The notes beneath the pieces were generated by a model, which did no database searches, was not told the DNA's origin, and worked only from the letters and a program-made list of their open reading frames with translations. The position numbers and the translations under genes were made by a program. DNA of 64,000 nucleotides from DAITPV01 sp050692555 (GTDB lineage Bacteria; Actinomycetota; UBA4738; CALAEC01): the NCBI GenBank assembly GCA_050692555.1, contig JBOGVS010000002.1, positions 62,001 to 126,000 of the forward strand. The letters run 5' to 3'. This document shows positions 1 to 8,338 of this stretch, piece after piece. How positions within the stretch are numbered: position 1 is the first letter of the stretch; every line of letters starts with the position of its first letter.

Positions 1-773
1 TCGATCGTGGCGACCTCCTCGAAGGTCCGGTCGTCCACCACCGCCACGTAGTCGATCCGAGCCAGGGGCTCCGCCCCGATCCGCTTGGCCATCTCGGCCT
101 TCACCGCCGCGGCGTCTCGCTCTCCTCCCTCCACCAGCCAGGCCGCCCGGGCCAGGGCCTCGTACAGACACGTGGCGGCCCGGCGTTCCTCCTCCGGCAG
201 GTAGGCGTTGCGGGAGGACATCGCCATGCCGTCCTCCTCCCGAACCGTGGGGCATCCCACCACCTCCACCGGCAGGTCAAGGTCGGCCACCATCCTCCTG
301 ATCACCGCGAGCTGCTGGGCGTCCTTCTCCCCGAAGTACGCTCGACAGGGGCCCACGATCCCGAACAGCTTGGCCACCACGGTGCACACGCCGTGGAAGT
401 GGCCGGGCCTGGCGGCCCCCTCCAGCCGCTGTCCCAGCGGACCGGGATCCACGGTGACCTGGGGCTTCCCATCGGGGTACATCTCCTGGGCGTCCGGCGC
501 GAACACCAGGTCCACGCCCTCCTTCTCACAGATGGCCAGGTCTCGGTCCATGTCGCGCGGGTACGAGGCCAGGTCCTCGGACGGGCCGAACTGGAGCGGG
601 TTCACGAAGATCGAGGCGCCCACGAAGTCGGCGTCTTCTCGGGCTCGGGCCAGGAGCGAGGCGTGGCCCCCGTGGAGAGCTCCCATCGTGGGGACGAACC
701 CGACCGTGGCTCCCTCGGCCCGGGCTCCCTCGCAGGCCTCGGCGAACCCGGCCCGGTCGCCGGTCAGCTCCAT
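1..773 (-). CDS. panC: Pantoate--beta-alanine ligase, C-terminus beyond window
   Basis: This cytoplasmic enzyme joins pantoate and beta-alanine with ATP to make pantothenate, the precursor of coenzyme A. About 257 codons are present, and the C-terminal end runs off the window start; the family is usually near 280 residues. Visible family motifs are MGALHGGH near the N-terminus (adenylate binding), GEKDAQQL in the middle and MSSRNAYL after it. The ATG at 773 overlaps the stop of the upstream DUF2520 gene by 10 nt, so the two are probably translationally coupled. It lies at the downstream end of the folate cluster, the same neighbourhood as in mycobacteria. Confidence 0.95.
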   Translation of the reverse strand, partial: MELTGDRAGFAEACEGARAEGATVGFVPTMGALHGGHASLLARAREDADFVGASIFVNPLQFGPSEDLASYPRDMDRDLAICEKEGVDLVFAPDAQEMYPDGKPQVTVDPGPLGQRLEGAARPGHFHGVCTVVAKLFGIVGPCRAYFGEKDAQQLAVIRRMVADLDLPVEVVGCPTVREEDGMAMSSRNAYLPEEERRAATCLYEALARAAWLVEGGERDAAAVKAEMAKRIGAEPLARIDYVAVVDDRTFEEVATI

Positions 774-1621
774 TCGGCGAGCACCTCCTCGACGTCCCTC
801 CTGGCCCGCTCATCCAGGTGGGGCGCGGCCAGGTCGAGGGCCGCGCGGGCCAGGGCCACGTACGCGGGCAAGGTGTCCGCGGCGTGTCGGGAGAGCGCCT
901 CGAGGTTCCGCCGGACGGTTCCGGCGTCCCCCCGGGCCACGGGGCCGGTCAGCGCGGCCGCCGGGCCCAGTCGCAAGGTGTTGGCCATGGCGGCCTCGGC
1001 CAGCGGGGCGAACATGGGGACCGGATCCTCCAGGCCCGCCAGGCGGAACAGTCGCTCCGCCACCCCTTCCACGACCGCGACGTAGTTCGAGCAGAACACC
1101 GCGGCGGCGTGATACAGGGGACGGTCTTCCTCGGACAGCCTGAACGGCCGGGCGCCCACGTCGCCGGCCAGGCGCTCTCCCACCGTGAACGCCTCCTCTT
1201 CCCACGCGGTGACCGCCACGTGGCTCCCGGGCAGGCGGTCGATCCCGGCCTCGACGTCGGGGAAGGTCTGGAGGGGGTGCAGCACAAGGACCTCTGCGCC
1301 CGCTCCGCGGGCCGGGCCCAGGGCCAGGAGCGGCGTCGAGCCCGAGGGATGGATCACGGACTGGTCATCGCGGAACGCGCCCCCGGCGGCCAGGTCGGCG
1401 CACACCGGGGCGACGGCGTCGTCGGGAAGGGCCAAGAGCACGGCCTGCCCCGCGCGCGCGGCATCCGAGGGCGGAACGAAAGGAGCGTGTGGGAGGAACC
1501 GCGCGGCTCTGGCTCTGGTGTCCTCGCGGCCGGAAACCGCCACGATCCGATGCCCGGCCCGCTCGAGGAGTGCCGCGAACGCGGTCCCGACCCTGCCCGC
1601 CCCTACGACCGCGACGTCCAT
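764..1621 (-). CDS. Rossmann-fold and DUF2520 domain protein
   Basis: A 285-residue protein with an N-terminal NAD(P)-binding Rossmann motif (VVGAGRVG, residues 4-11) followed by the all-helical DUF2520 half, where YHAAAVFCSNY is typical of the family. It resembles ketopantoate reductase and pyrroline-5-carboxylate reductase in architecture. Its position directly upstream of panC, overlapping it by 10 nt, suggests a role near pantothenate synthesis, possibly an alternative ketopantoate reductase; this is inference from context and the reaction is not established. The ATG at 1621 places the glycine-rich loop at the expected distance from the start. It is separated from folK by 13 nt. Confidence 0.9.
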   Translation of the reverse strand: MDVAVVGAGRVGTAFAALLERAGHRIVAVSGREDTRARAARFLPHAPFVPPSDAARAGQAVLLALPDDAVAPVCADLAAGGAFRDDQSVIHPSGSTPLLALGPARGAGAEVLVLHPLQTFPDVEAGIDRLPGSHVAVTAWEEEAFTVGERLAGDVGARPFRLSEEDRPLYHAAAVFCSNYVAVVEGVAERLFRLAGLEDPVPMFAPLAEAAMANTLRLGPAAALTGPVARGDAGTVRRNLEALSRHAADTLPAYVALARAALDLAAPHLDERARRDVEEVLAEWS

Positions 1622-1634
1622 GGGGTCGTGCGGG

Positions 1635-2153
1635 TCACGCCGGCGAGTATACGTCGCCCCCCTGGACCAGCGGCGGAGCGAAGGGACGGACGACGCCGAG
1701 GGCCAGCGGTCCGAGCCGCAACCCGGCGATCCGCCGACCCCCGGGCAGCTGCGGGTCGGCGTCGAGCTCGAGGAGCGGGATCAGCACGAATCCCCGTTCG
1801 TGCATCCGGGGATGGGGGACGGTGAGCCCCGGCTCGTCGATCTCCTGGTCCCCGAAGGTGAGCACGTCCACGTCGATCACCCGGGGACCCCACCGCTCCC
1901 CCCGGACCCGTCCCATGGCCTCTTCGACCTCCAGCCCGGTGTCGAGCAGCGCACGAGCCGAGATGCCCGTCTCCACCTCCACCACCGCGTTCAGGTAGTC
2001 CGGCTGGGACGGTCCCCCGACCGGGTCGGTCTCGTACACCCGCGAGGAGCGCACCGCCCAGACGCCTCGATCCGCCAGCATGGCCACCGCTCGCCGGAGG
2101 TTCTCCAGCCGGTCGCCGAGGTTGGACCCCAGCCCGAGGTACGCCCGGGTCAC
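1635..2153 (-). CDS. folK: 2-amino-4-hydroxy-6-hydroxymethyldihydropteridine pyrophosphokinase
   Basis: This enzyme transfers pyrophosphate from ATP to 6-hydroxymethyl-7,8-dihydropterin, giving the substrate of dihydropteroate synthase. The 172 residues are the usual length. GLGSNLGDR near the N-terminus and RWGPRVIDVDVL in the second half are HPPK signatures; the two Asp of the latter bind magnesium. HPRMHERGFVL follows, as in the family. The GTG start at 2153 overlaps the folB stop as GTGA, showing tight coupling with folB. Confidence 0.95.
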   Translation of the reverse strand: MTRAYLGLGSNLGDRLENLRRAVAMLADRGVWAVRSSRVYETDPVGGPSQPDYLNAVVEVETGISARALLDTGLEVEEAMGRVRGERWGPRVIDVDVLTFGDQEIDEPGLTVPHPRMHERGFVLIPLLELDADPQLPGGRRIAGLRLGPLALGVVRPFAPPLVQGGDVYSPA

Positions 2154-2497
2154 GAAGGGGCCGATGCCTCCGCGGACACGTCCTCGAGTCCCAGACGCGT
2201 CGCCGCCTCCGGTTTGTGCACCACGACCCTGCAGGAGCGGACGCCGGTGAGGCCGGCCACGGTGTGGGCCAGCCGTTCGGCGATGGTTTCGATGATCGCG
2301 TGGGACTCCGCCTCGATGAGGCCGCGGACGGCGGCCGTCGCTTCCCGGTAGTCGGCGGTGGTGGTCAGATCGTCCCCCTGCGCGTCCACCTCGATCTCCA
2401 GGTCCACCACGAACGGCTGGGGGCGATCACGTTCCCCCGCCCGCGCGCCGTGCCGTCCCTCGGCCCGGATCCCGGTGAGGCGCAGGACCTGCGGCAC
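2150..2497 (-). CDS. folB: Dihydroneopterin aldolase
   Basis: This enzyme converts 7,8-dihydroneopterin to 6-hydroxymethyl-7,8-dihydropterin and glycolaldehyde, the step before FolK. The protein has 115 residues. GIRAEGRHGARAGER matches the N-terminal FolB motif in which the family usually has YGxHGxxxxE; the aromatic residue is replaced here by Arg (EGRHG). TTADYREA and the HKPEA end of the last strand are also characteristic; that Lys is the catalytic base in the family. The GTG start at 2497 immediately follows the stop of the PPOX gene. It forms one operon with folP and folK, interrupted by two non-folate genes. Confidence 0.93.
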   Translation of the reverse strand: MPQVLRLTGIRAEGRHGARAGERDRPQPFVVDLEIEVDAQGDDLTTTADYREATAAVRGLIEAESHAIIETIAERLAHTVAGLTGVRSCRVVVHKPEAATRLGLEDVSAEASAPS

Positions 2498-2974
2498 TCA
2501 GGCCTCCCGGGCTCGCTTCGCCGCCCGGCGGGCCAGCGCGTCGGGGATCTTCCGGAAGTCCCAGGAGGCGATGCGTTCCGGCGTCAGGCGAAACCACCGC
2601 CGACGCTTCCACTTCTTGTACGGTGACTCGTTCCCGCCGAGGTACTTCTTCGACTGCGCGCGCTCCACTTCGGGAAGAAGAGGATCGTCCTCGGCGAGGG
2701 TCACCGTTCCGGTGACCACCACCCCACGGAGCACCTCGTATTCCTCACCGTCGTCCACCACCGCCGCGGCCTGCCCCTCTCGGAGCAGGTTCTCCACGGT
2801 CGGGTTGCCCAGGGTGGAGTTGAAGAACATAGAGCCCTCGTGCCACACGTACCAGAGCGGAACGACGTGTGGGGTGCCGTCGGGGCCGACCGTGGCCACC
2901 CGGACGGTCCGCCGTTCGCGGAGAAAGGCATCGATCTCCTCATCCGTGAGGTCGATGTCCAGCTTCCTACCCAT
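2498..2974 (-). CDS. PPOX-class (pyridoxamine 5'-phosphate oxidase-like) flavin/F420 protein
   Basis: A 158-residue split beta-barrel protein of the PNPOx/F420-dependent superfamily. The N-terminal half carries the common pattern VRVATVGPDGTPHVVPLWYV, followed by an FFNSTLGNPTVENL strand-helix unit where FMN or F420 is normally contacted. Proteins of this kind in actinobacteria often bind F420 or FMN and reduce small substrates, but the substrate cannot be read from sequence. GGAGG lies directly before the ATG at 2974. It overlaps the upstream hydrolase by 8 nt and abuts folB, so it is co-transcribed with folate genes without an obvious folate role. Confidence 0.85.
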   Translation of the reverse strand: MGRKLDIDLTDEEIDAFLRERRTVRVATVGPDGTPHVVPLWYVWHEGSMFFNSTLGNPTVENLLREGQAAAVVDDGEEYEVLRGVVVTGTVTLAEDDPLLPEVERAQSKKYLGGNESPYKKWKRRRWFRLTPERIASWDFRKIPDALARRAAKRAREA

Positions 2975-3860
2975 CCTCCGGCTCCGGCCGCTCGAACGAA
3001 ACCCCCAGGTCGACCGGCACCGGCCCGCCGTGGCCGTGCCGCTCCCCCAGGTAGTGGACCTTGAGGTACTCCGAGATCAGGGGGGCCACCGTCTCCGCGG
3101 CGTCGTCGAGGACGAAGTGGGAGCATCCCGGGAGCACGGCGACGGTGGCCCCCGGCAGGGCCTCGCCCAGCCGGTCGGCGATGTCCGAGGGCTGGAACGG
3201 ATCGTCCTCCCCCCATACGACCAGCGTTCGGGTGTCGAGCTCCGCCATGCGGTCCTCGGTGCCCAGCAGGCCGATGCCGTCGATCCCCCGGGCGGCCCGC
3301 ACCAGCGCCGGCGGATCCGCCCGCCAGGGCCGGACGTACTCCTGGAGATCTTCGTCGGCCAGACGGTCCCGGCGACCCATCCCCAGATCGAAGGTCAGTC
3401 CCACCACACCTTCCGCGAAGTCCGTGGTGGTCTGCTCGGGGGTGGCCTCCTGGAGCATCCGGACCCCCTCGATCGGCCAGGTGTCGAAGGCGATCGAGTC
3501 CAGCAGGGCCATGGTCCGGACACCACCCTCGAGGGCCAGGATCTGGGCCACCCCACCGCCGATGTCGTGGCCGACGACTGCGAACTCATCCACGCCGAGG
3601 GCCTCGAGGAGCTCTCGCACGTAGCCGGCCTGAGCCCGGATGGTCAACGCCGAAGCGTCCTCGGGCTTGTCCGAGTCCCCGTAACCCAGAAGGTCCGGGG
3701 CGATGGCCCGGAATCGCGGAGCCAGGATGGGAACCAGGTCCCGCCACAGGTGCGAGGAGGTGGGGAACCCATGCAGGAGAAGGACTCCGGGTCCGTCACC
3801 CTCGTCCGCGACGGCCATCTCACCGCCGGAGACCGCCACCCGCTTCTTGTCCAGGATCAT
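2967..3860 (-). CDS. Alpha/beta hydrolase, epoxide hydrolase/haloalkane dehalogenase-like
   Basis: A 297-residue alpha/beta-hydrolase. The oxyanion motif HGFP begins at residue 30. The nucleophile elbow GHDIGG is at 97-102 with Asp99 in the nucleophile place, which is the epoxide hydrolase or haloalkane dehalogenase type rather than the serine esterase type. A late acid (WGEDDPFQP) and the base in GCSHFVLDD complete a triad. The open frame continues upstream through folP, but the ATG at 3860 overlaps the folP stop as ATGA and the upstream translation is low-complexity, so no fusion is proposed. The physiological substrate is unknown. Confidence 0.9.
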   Translation of the reverse strand: MILDKKRVAVSGGEMAVADEGDGPGVLLLHGFPTSSHLWRDLVPILAPRFRAIAPDLLGYGDSDKPEDASALTIRAQAGYVRELLEALGVDEFAVVGHDIGGGVAQILALEGGVRTMALLDSIAFDTWPIEGVRMLQEATPEQTTTDFAEGVVGLTFDLGMGRRDRLADEDLQEYVRPWRADPPALVRAARGIDGIGLLGTEDRMAELDTRTLVVWGEDDPFQPSDIADRLGEALPGATVAVLPGCSHFVLDDAAETVAPLISEYLKVHYLGERHGHGGPVPVDLGVSFERPEPEDG

Positions 3861-4705
3861 CTTCCCAGCCGGATGGCGTCCACCACTCGCAGCAGCCGGA
3901 CCATCGGCTCGACGTCGTGGACCCGGATCACGTGGGCGCCCCGAGCGGCCACGTAGGCCACCGCCCCCGCGGTGCCTTCCAGCCGCTGGTCGACGGGCAG
4001 GTCCCCCAGGGCCGTGCCGATGAAGGACTTCCTCGACGGGCCCACCACCACCGGGACCCCCAGGTCGAGGAACGCGTCGATCTCCCGCATGAGCCGGAGG
4101 TTGTGCTCGTAGGTCTTCCCGAACCCCAGCCCGGGGTCGACGGCAAGACGGTCCCGGTCGATCCCGGCGTGCACCGCAGCCTCGAGGCGTTCGGCCAGAA
4201 ACCCGTGGATGTCCCCGACCACGTCGTCGTACCGGGGCTCGCGCTGCATGGTCTTCGGCTCCCCAAGCATGTGCATGAGGACCAATCCCGCCGCGGTCTC
4301 CCGGACCACTCCGAACATCTCTGGATCGCGCCCCGCGGTGACGTCGTTGACCGCCACCGCCCCGGCGTCGAGCGCCGCGGCGGCCACCTCGGACTTCCGG
4401 GTGTCCACCGATACCGGGACGTCCACCTCCGCGGCCAGTCGCTTGATCACCGGGACCACCCGGTCGAGCTCCTCGGTGGCGGGGACGGTCTCGGACCCCG
4501 GGCGGGTGGATTCCCCGCCGACGTCGAGCACGTCGGCGCCCTCCTCGGCCAGTCGAAGCCCGTGGCTCACCGCGTCCTCGGGGTCGAGGAACCGCCCACC
4601 GTCGGAGAAGGAATCGGGGGTCACGTTGACCACGCCCATGACCAGGGTCCGGTCTCCCCAGTGCAGGACGCGCTTTCCCAGCCTCCATCGAAGGGTGTCG
4701 GTCAT
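3857..4705 (-). CDS. folP: Dihydropteroate synthase
   Basis: This enzyme condenses p-aminobenzoate with hydroxymethyldihydropterin pyrophosphate to dihydropteroate and is the sulfonamide target. The TIM-barrel protein of 282 residues has MGVVNVTPDSFSDGG, DVGGESTRPG, SVDTRKSEVA, NDVTAG, DPGLGFGK and GPSRKSFIG in the family order. The ATG at 4705 is preceded, 7 nt away, by a TACCCT box that could serve a leaderless transcript. In most actinobacteria folE lies just upstream; here folE is about 12 kb away at 17027. Confidence 0.97.
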   Translation of the reverse strand: MTDTLRWRLGKRVLHWGDRTLVMGVVNVTPDSFSDGGRFLDPEDAVSHGLRLAEEGADVLDVGGESTRPGSETVPATEELDRVVPVIKRLAAEVDVPVSVDTRKSEVAAAALDAGAVAVNDVTAGRDPEMFGVVRETAAGLVLMHMLGEPKTMQREPRYDDVVGDIHGFLAERLEAAVHAGIDRDRLAVDPGLGFGKTYEHNLRLMREIDAFLDLGVPVVVGPSRKSFIGTALGDLPVDQRLEGTAGAVAYVAARGAHVIRVHDVEPMVRLLRVVDAIRLGR

Positions 4706-4712
4706 CCCTTCA

Positions 4713-4718
4713 AGGGTA
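4713..4718 (-). promoter_or_regulatory. Candidate -10 element of a leaderless folP promoter
   Basis: TACCCT on the minus strand ends 7 nt before the folP ATG. This matches the TANNNT box and 6-9 nt spacing seen before several other first-in-operon genes in the window. No convincing -35 is visible. The call is inferred from the recurring spacing. Confidence 0.45.
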
Positions 4719-4785
4719 GCCGCCGACCTGGATCGCCGTGGAACCTCACGGGCGGTTCAGGCGTCTTCCCGACTGGAGGCGCGGC

Positions 4786-5301
4786 ATGATACGGACCCAG
4801 ACCAGGGAGGCGACGTTGTCCGAAGGGGGACGCCTCGGCGAGCTGTACGAGGCCCACGCGCCGGACGCCGCTCGCCTGGCGTATCTGCTCACCGGCGACC
4901 GGTCTTTGGCCGAGGACCTGGTTCAGGAAGCCTTCGTCCGGCTGTTCGGACGATTCCGGGACATCCGGAACCCCGAGGCATTCCCCGCCTACCTCCGGAC
5001 GACCGTGGTCAACCTGACCCGATCACACTTCCGGCGGAAGAAGGTGGAGCGGGCCTACCTCGAGCGCGAGGGTCGAGCCGACACCCGGGGCCCGGGACCC
5101 GAGCCCGGAGGCGAGCAGGAGATGTGGGACGCGTTGCAGCGGCTGTCCCCTCGCCAGCGGGCCGCCATCGTGCTGCGGTTCTACGAAGACCTCACCGAGG
5201 CCCAGACGGCCGACGTCTTGCGGTGTCCGGTAGGCACGGTGAAATCGCTGGTGTCACGGGGCATCGACCGATTGCGCGGGGAGCTGACGAGGAGTGAGTG
5301 A
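4786..5301 (+). CDS. SigE-family ECF RNA polymerase sigma factor
   Basis: A 171-residue sigma-70 family factor. Region 2 is seen in LYEAHAPDAARLAYLLTGD and AEDLVQEAFVRLF, the core-binding and -10 reading part. Region 4 follows with LQRLSPRQRAAIVLRFY, TEAQTADVL and PVGTVKSLVSRGIDRL, the -35 binding helix-turn-helix. GGAGG at 4775-4779 stands 6 nt before the ATG at 4786 and decides the start over an upstream in-frame ATG at 4738. It overlaps the next gene by 8 nt, the usual layout for an ECF factor and its membrane partner. It is divergent from folP. Confidence 0.92.
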   Translation: MIRTQTREATLSEGGRLGELYEAHAPDAARLAYLLTGDRSLAEDLVQEAFVRLFGRFRDIRNPEAFPAYLRTTVVNLTRSHFRRKKVERAYLEREGRADTRGPGPEPGGEQEMWDALQRLSPRQRAAIVLRFYEDLTEAQTADVLRCPVGTVKSLVSRGIDRLRGELTRSE

Positions 5302-6559
5302 CGTGGACCGAGACGTTCGAACGCTGCTCGAGGAGAAGGCCGAAGAGATGCGACTCGATCCCCGGATCCCGGGCCGAGTCCTGAAGCGAGCCCGGCGGCG
5401 CCGAGTGGTCAGTGCCACCGTGGCCGGCGCGGTGACCCTGGCGGCGGCGGTGGGGTTTTACGCCGGCGCCCGGGCCCTGCTTGATGAGGCTCCCGGCCCT
5501 CCGCCAGACCGAGACGTACAGCCTGCAGGCCGCCCAGCATCTGCCCCGATCTGGCCGAGCAGCGAGGAGGAGATCCGGGCCATCCAGTCGCAGGTGGCCG
5601 AGGGCCACATCCCCCTGTGGCTGTCTCCGGGGGGAGTGGCCCATATGTACGCCGTCAACGTGCTGGGCTGGGACCCCGAGGATGTCGAAGTTCGGGTGCC
5701 CGGCGACGACCCGGTGACCGCGGTGATTGCAAACCCGACGATGTCCGAGGCAGCCGGGGTGGCCAGCGACGTTCGAACGGCCCTCACGTTGGCGCGCGTC
5801 CCCGACACCGAGGATGGTGTCTATGTCGTAGCGGAAGCGCACGCAGAATCCTTGGGACTCGAGAGTCCAACTCCGGGGGATCCGGTAGCTCCAGGCGGAA
5901 CGGTCGTCTGGTCAGGAGCTCTCACGGGATCCTTCCCTAGGGTCGTGATTGACATCGAACTCGAGTGGGAGGGCGAGCTTGAGGGAGGGACCATTGGGAA
6001 GGAGCTGAGCCCCCCTGCGCAAGCGCGAATCATGCTGCCTGCAGGCGCCACGACTGCCCCAAAAGCAACTGCCCGAATCCGAACAATATCGGGGCGGGTG
6101 CTAGCCATTACCCAGTTCCGCCTTTCCCTGAGCGCAGACGGTGAACAGCCAGTAACGGACGAAGTCGCCGCGACCCGCGATGGCCTTCGGGAAGCCGCCC
6201 AGCTGCGCGACTGGGAAACTCTCGAACGACTGATCCCGGACACCGGGTTCACCCACAGCTACGGCGGGGACACGGACCCGATCGCCTACTGGCAGGACCT
6301 GGAGCAGGAGGGGGAACCGGTCCTCGACATCCTGGCCACCCTTCTAGAGCTGGCGCCCGAACAGTTCCGAGGGACGTACATCTGGCCGGCACCGGCGGCC
6401 GAGAGCGTCGAGGACTGGGACCAGAGCGACCTCGACGTCCTGCGATTGACGAACTCCGATCGCGACATTCGCCTGTTCCAGAGGTACGGCCTGTACCTCG
6501 GCTGGCGGGTGGGGATCGAGCCCGACGGTACCTGGGTGTTCTTCGTCGCGGGAGACTGA
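5294..6559 (+). CDS. Single-pass membrane protein paired with the sigma factor
   Basis: A 421-residue protein with a cytoplasmic N-terminus (about residues 1-38, basic before the membrane), one membrane segment near 39-58 and a long exported part. The GTG start at 5294 overlaps the sigma gene by 8 nt, so it is likely an anti-sigma-like or sensor partner, although no ZAS-type zinc motif (HxxxCxxC) is visible. The C-terminal part, starting around TRDGLREAAQLRDWETLERLI, looks like a globular module. The middle of the gene, about 5790-6150, uses less GC-rich codons than its neighbours. The function is not assigned beyond this context. Confidence 0.8.
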   Translation: MSDVDRDVRTLLEEKAEEMRLDPRIPGRVLKRARRRRVVSATVAGAVTLAAAVGFYAGARALLDEAPGPPPDRDVQPAGRPASAPIWPSSEEEIRAIQSQVAEGHIPLWLSPGGVAHMYAVNVLGWDPEDVEVRVPGDDPVTAVIANPTMSEAAGVASDVRTALTLARVPDTEDGVYVVAEAHAESLGLESPTPGDPVAPGGTVVWSGALTGSFPRVVIDIELEWEGELEGGTIGKELSPPAQARIMLPAGATTAPKATARIRTISGRVLAITQFRLSLSADGEQPVTDEVAATRDGLREAAQLRDWETLERLIPDTGFTHSYGGDTDPIAYWQDLEQEGEPVLDILATLLELAPEQFRGTYIWPAPAAESVEDWDQSDLDVLRLTNSDRDIRLFQRYGLYLGWRVGIEPDGTWVFFVAGD

Positions 6560-6563
6560 GGGC

Positions 6564-7191
6564 CTAAGCTTCGATCAGGGCGGCGCGGGCGGGGGCGCCG
6601 TCGCCGCCCATCACCTTGAGCGGCAGGCACACGAACGTGTAGGTCCCCGGCTCCACCCTGGAGAGGTCCAAGCCCTCGACGATGATCGTCCCGCCGCCCA
6701 GCAGCGTGCGGTGAACCGGGTGGTCGGGTCCCTCGGTCTTCTCCACCGACAGGAAGTCCACCCCGACCAGTTTCAGCCCGCGGTCCACGATCCACCGAGC
6801 GCCTTCGGGACTGACCGCCACGTAGTCGTCGGGGAACGCCGGCCGGGACTGGGTCCACAAATCGGAGTTCCGGGTCCGGCACAACAGCCGCTGCACGTCG
6901 TCGGGAAGCTGCAGGGCCTCGAGCTCCTTCGGGCCGACGGCGGAGGTCTGCCACCACGGCCTCGCCGAAGAACACCTCCAGATCCAGGCGGTCCACGGGA
7001 TCGGCGCCGTCGATGAAATGAACGGGTGGGTCCACGTGGGTCCCGGTGTGGGAGCCCATGTGGATCTCGGACACGTTGGCCGGATCGCCGCGCTCCAGGA
7101 GCTTGGCTCGCTCGACCGTAACGCCGGGGTCCCCGGGCCAGGTCAGCAGGTCGTCCCCGATCCCCAGCGAGACGTCGATGATCCGGCTCAT
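6564..7191 (-). pseudogene. Cyclase-family protein (kynurenine formamidase-like), frameshifted
   Basis: The N-terminal part, from ATG 7191, reads MSRIIDVSLGIGDDL and contains the metal-binding signature GSHTGTHVDPPVH of the cyclase family (PF04199). After about 83 codons, near VVADLR, the similarity moves to another frame (AVGPKELEALQLP) and continues to the stop at 6564. The combined product would be about 208 residues, normal for the family, with one extra base (or two missing) around 6930-6950. This is either a disabled gene or a sequencing error. Family members hydrolyse N-formylkynurenine or similar amides. It is convergent with the gene ending at 6559 and divergent from the glucose dehydrogenase gene. 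Confidence 0.85.
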
Positions 7192-7288
7192 CCCCCCATC
7201 CTTTCCGGGCCCGGCTCCCTGGGTCGCCCACTGGCGAAACGGCCCCGCCCGCGGCAGGGTTATAGCAGGGCGCCCAGGGGAGGAGCCG

Positions 7289-8335
7289 ATGAAGGCAGTC
7301 ACCCTCGTACCGCTGAAGTCGGGGACCGCCGAGCTCAGCGATGTCCCCGAGCCGGACCCCGCGGAAGGATCGGTGCTGGTGGAGGCCGTGGCGGTCGGCG
7401 TCGACGGCACCGACCAGGAGATCATCGACGGGCAGTACGGGGAGCCGCCGCCGGGGAAGGACCGCCTGGTCTTGGGCCATGAGTCCCTCGGCCGGGTCCT
7501 GGAGGCCCCCGCGGAAAGCGGGCTCTCAGAAGGCGACCTGGTGATCGGCATCGTCCGGCATCCCGACCCGGTGCCCTGTCCACAGTGCGCCGCCGGCGAA
7601 TGGGACATGTGCACCAACGGCCGGTACACCGAGCACGGGATCAAGGGGCGCGATGGGTTCATCAGGGAGCGCTACCGGCTGGAACCCGGCCGAGCCGTGA
7701 GGGCCGAGCCGTCGCTCGACGACCTGGCGGTGCTCACCGAGCCCACCAGCGTGGTGGCCAAGGCGTGGGACCACGTCGAGCGGATCGGCAGCCGGGCGAC
7801 GTGGAAGCCTCGGCGCGCCCTGATCACCGGCGCCGGACCCATCGGCCTGTTCGCGGCGATGCTCGGGGCCCAGCGGGGGATCGAGATGCACGTGGTCGAC
7901 AGGGTCAAGGAGGGCCCCAAGCCGGCGCTGGTCGAGGACCGGGGGTGGTGCTACCACTCCGACCTCGAGCAGACCGAGGAGGGCGGGTTCGACGTGGTGA
8001 TCGAGTGCACGGGCGTCGGGGCGCTGGTGTTCCACGCCATCGAGCACACCGCTCCCGGAGGAGTGATGTGCCTCACCGGGATCGCCTCCAGCGACCGGAA
8101 GGTACCGCTGGACGCATCCCTGTTGAACAAGCACATGGTGCTCAACAACACCGTGGTGTTCGGCTCCGTGAACGCCGGCCGGCGCCACTACGAGCAGGCC
8201 GCCGAGGCCCTGGCCAACGCCGATCCCGCCTGGCTGGAGCGGCTGATCACCCGGCGGGTGCCGCTGGAGCGCTGGAGCGAGGCGCTGGAGCGGCAGCCCG
8301 ACGACGTGAAGACCGTGATCGCCTTGGGGACCTGA
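7289..8335 (+). CDS. Glucose 1-dehydrogenase, zinc-type MDR family
   Basis: A 348-residue medium-chain dehydrogenase resembling archaeal glucose dehydrogenase, which oxidises glucose to gluconolactone with NAD(P). The catalytic zinc site appears as Asp39 (GVDGTDQEI) with His64-Glu65 (GHES). Asp in place of the usual Cys is known from Haloferax mediterranei glucose dehydrogenase. A partial structural-zinc lobe has Cys97, Cys100 and Cys108. The nucleotide-binding loop is ITGAGPIGLFAAMLGAQRG. GGAGG stands 5 nt before the ATG at 7289, which favours that start over the longer frame. The next gene begins 3 nt after its stop, in an operon with a glycogen debranching enzyme and 6-phosphogluconate dehydrogenase. 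Confidence 0.9.
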   Translation: MKAVTLVPLKSGTAELSDVPEPDPAEGSVLVEAVAVGVDGTDQEIIDGQYGEPPPGKDRLVLGHESLGRVLEAPAESGLSEGDLVIGIVRHPDPVPCPQCAAGEWDMCTNGRYTEHGIKGRDGFIRERYRLEPGRAVRAEPSLDDLAVLTEPTSVVAKAWDHVERIGSRATWKPRRALITGAGPIGLFAAMLGAQRGIEMHVVDRVKEGPKPALVEDRGWCYHSDLEQTEEGGFDVVIECTGVGALVFHAIEHTAPGGVMCLTGIASSDRKVPLDASLLNKHMVLNNTVVFGSVNAGRRHYEQAAEALANADPAWLERLITRRVPLERWSEALERQPDDVKTVIALGT

Positions 8336-8338
8336 GCC

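Noticed and set aside
2967..4688. Apparent 573-residue fusion of a folP-region reading with the alpha/beta hydrolase
   Set aside because: The upstream part is folP in another frame, of Arg/Gly-rich nonsense character; the hydrolase has its own ATG at 3860 with an ATGA overlap.
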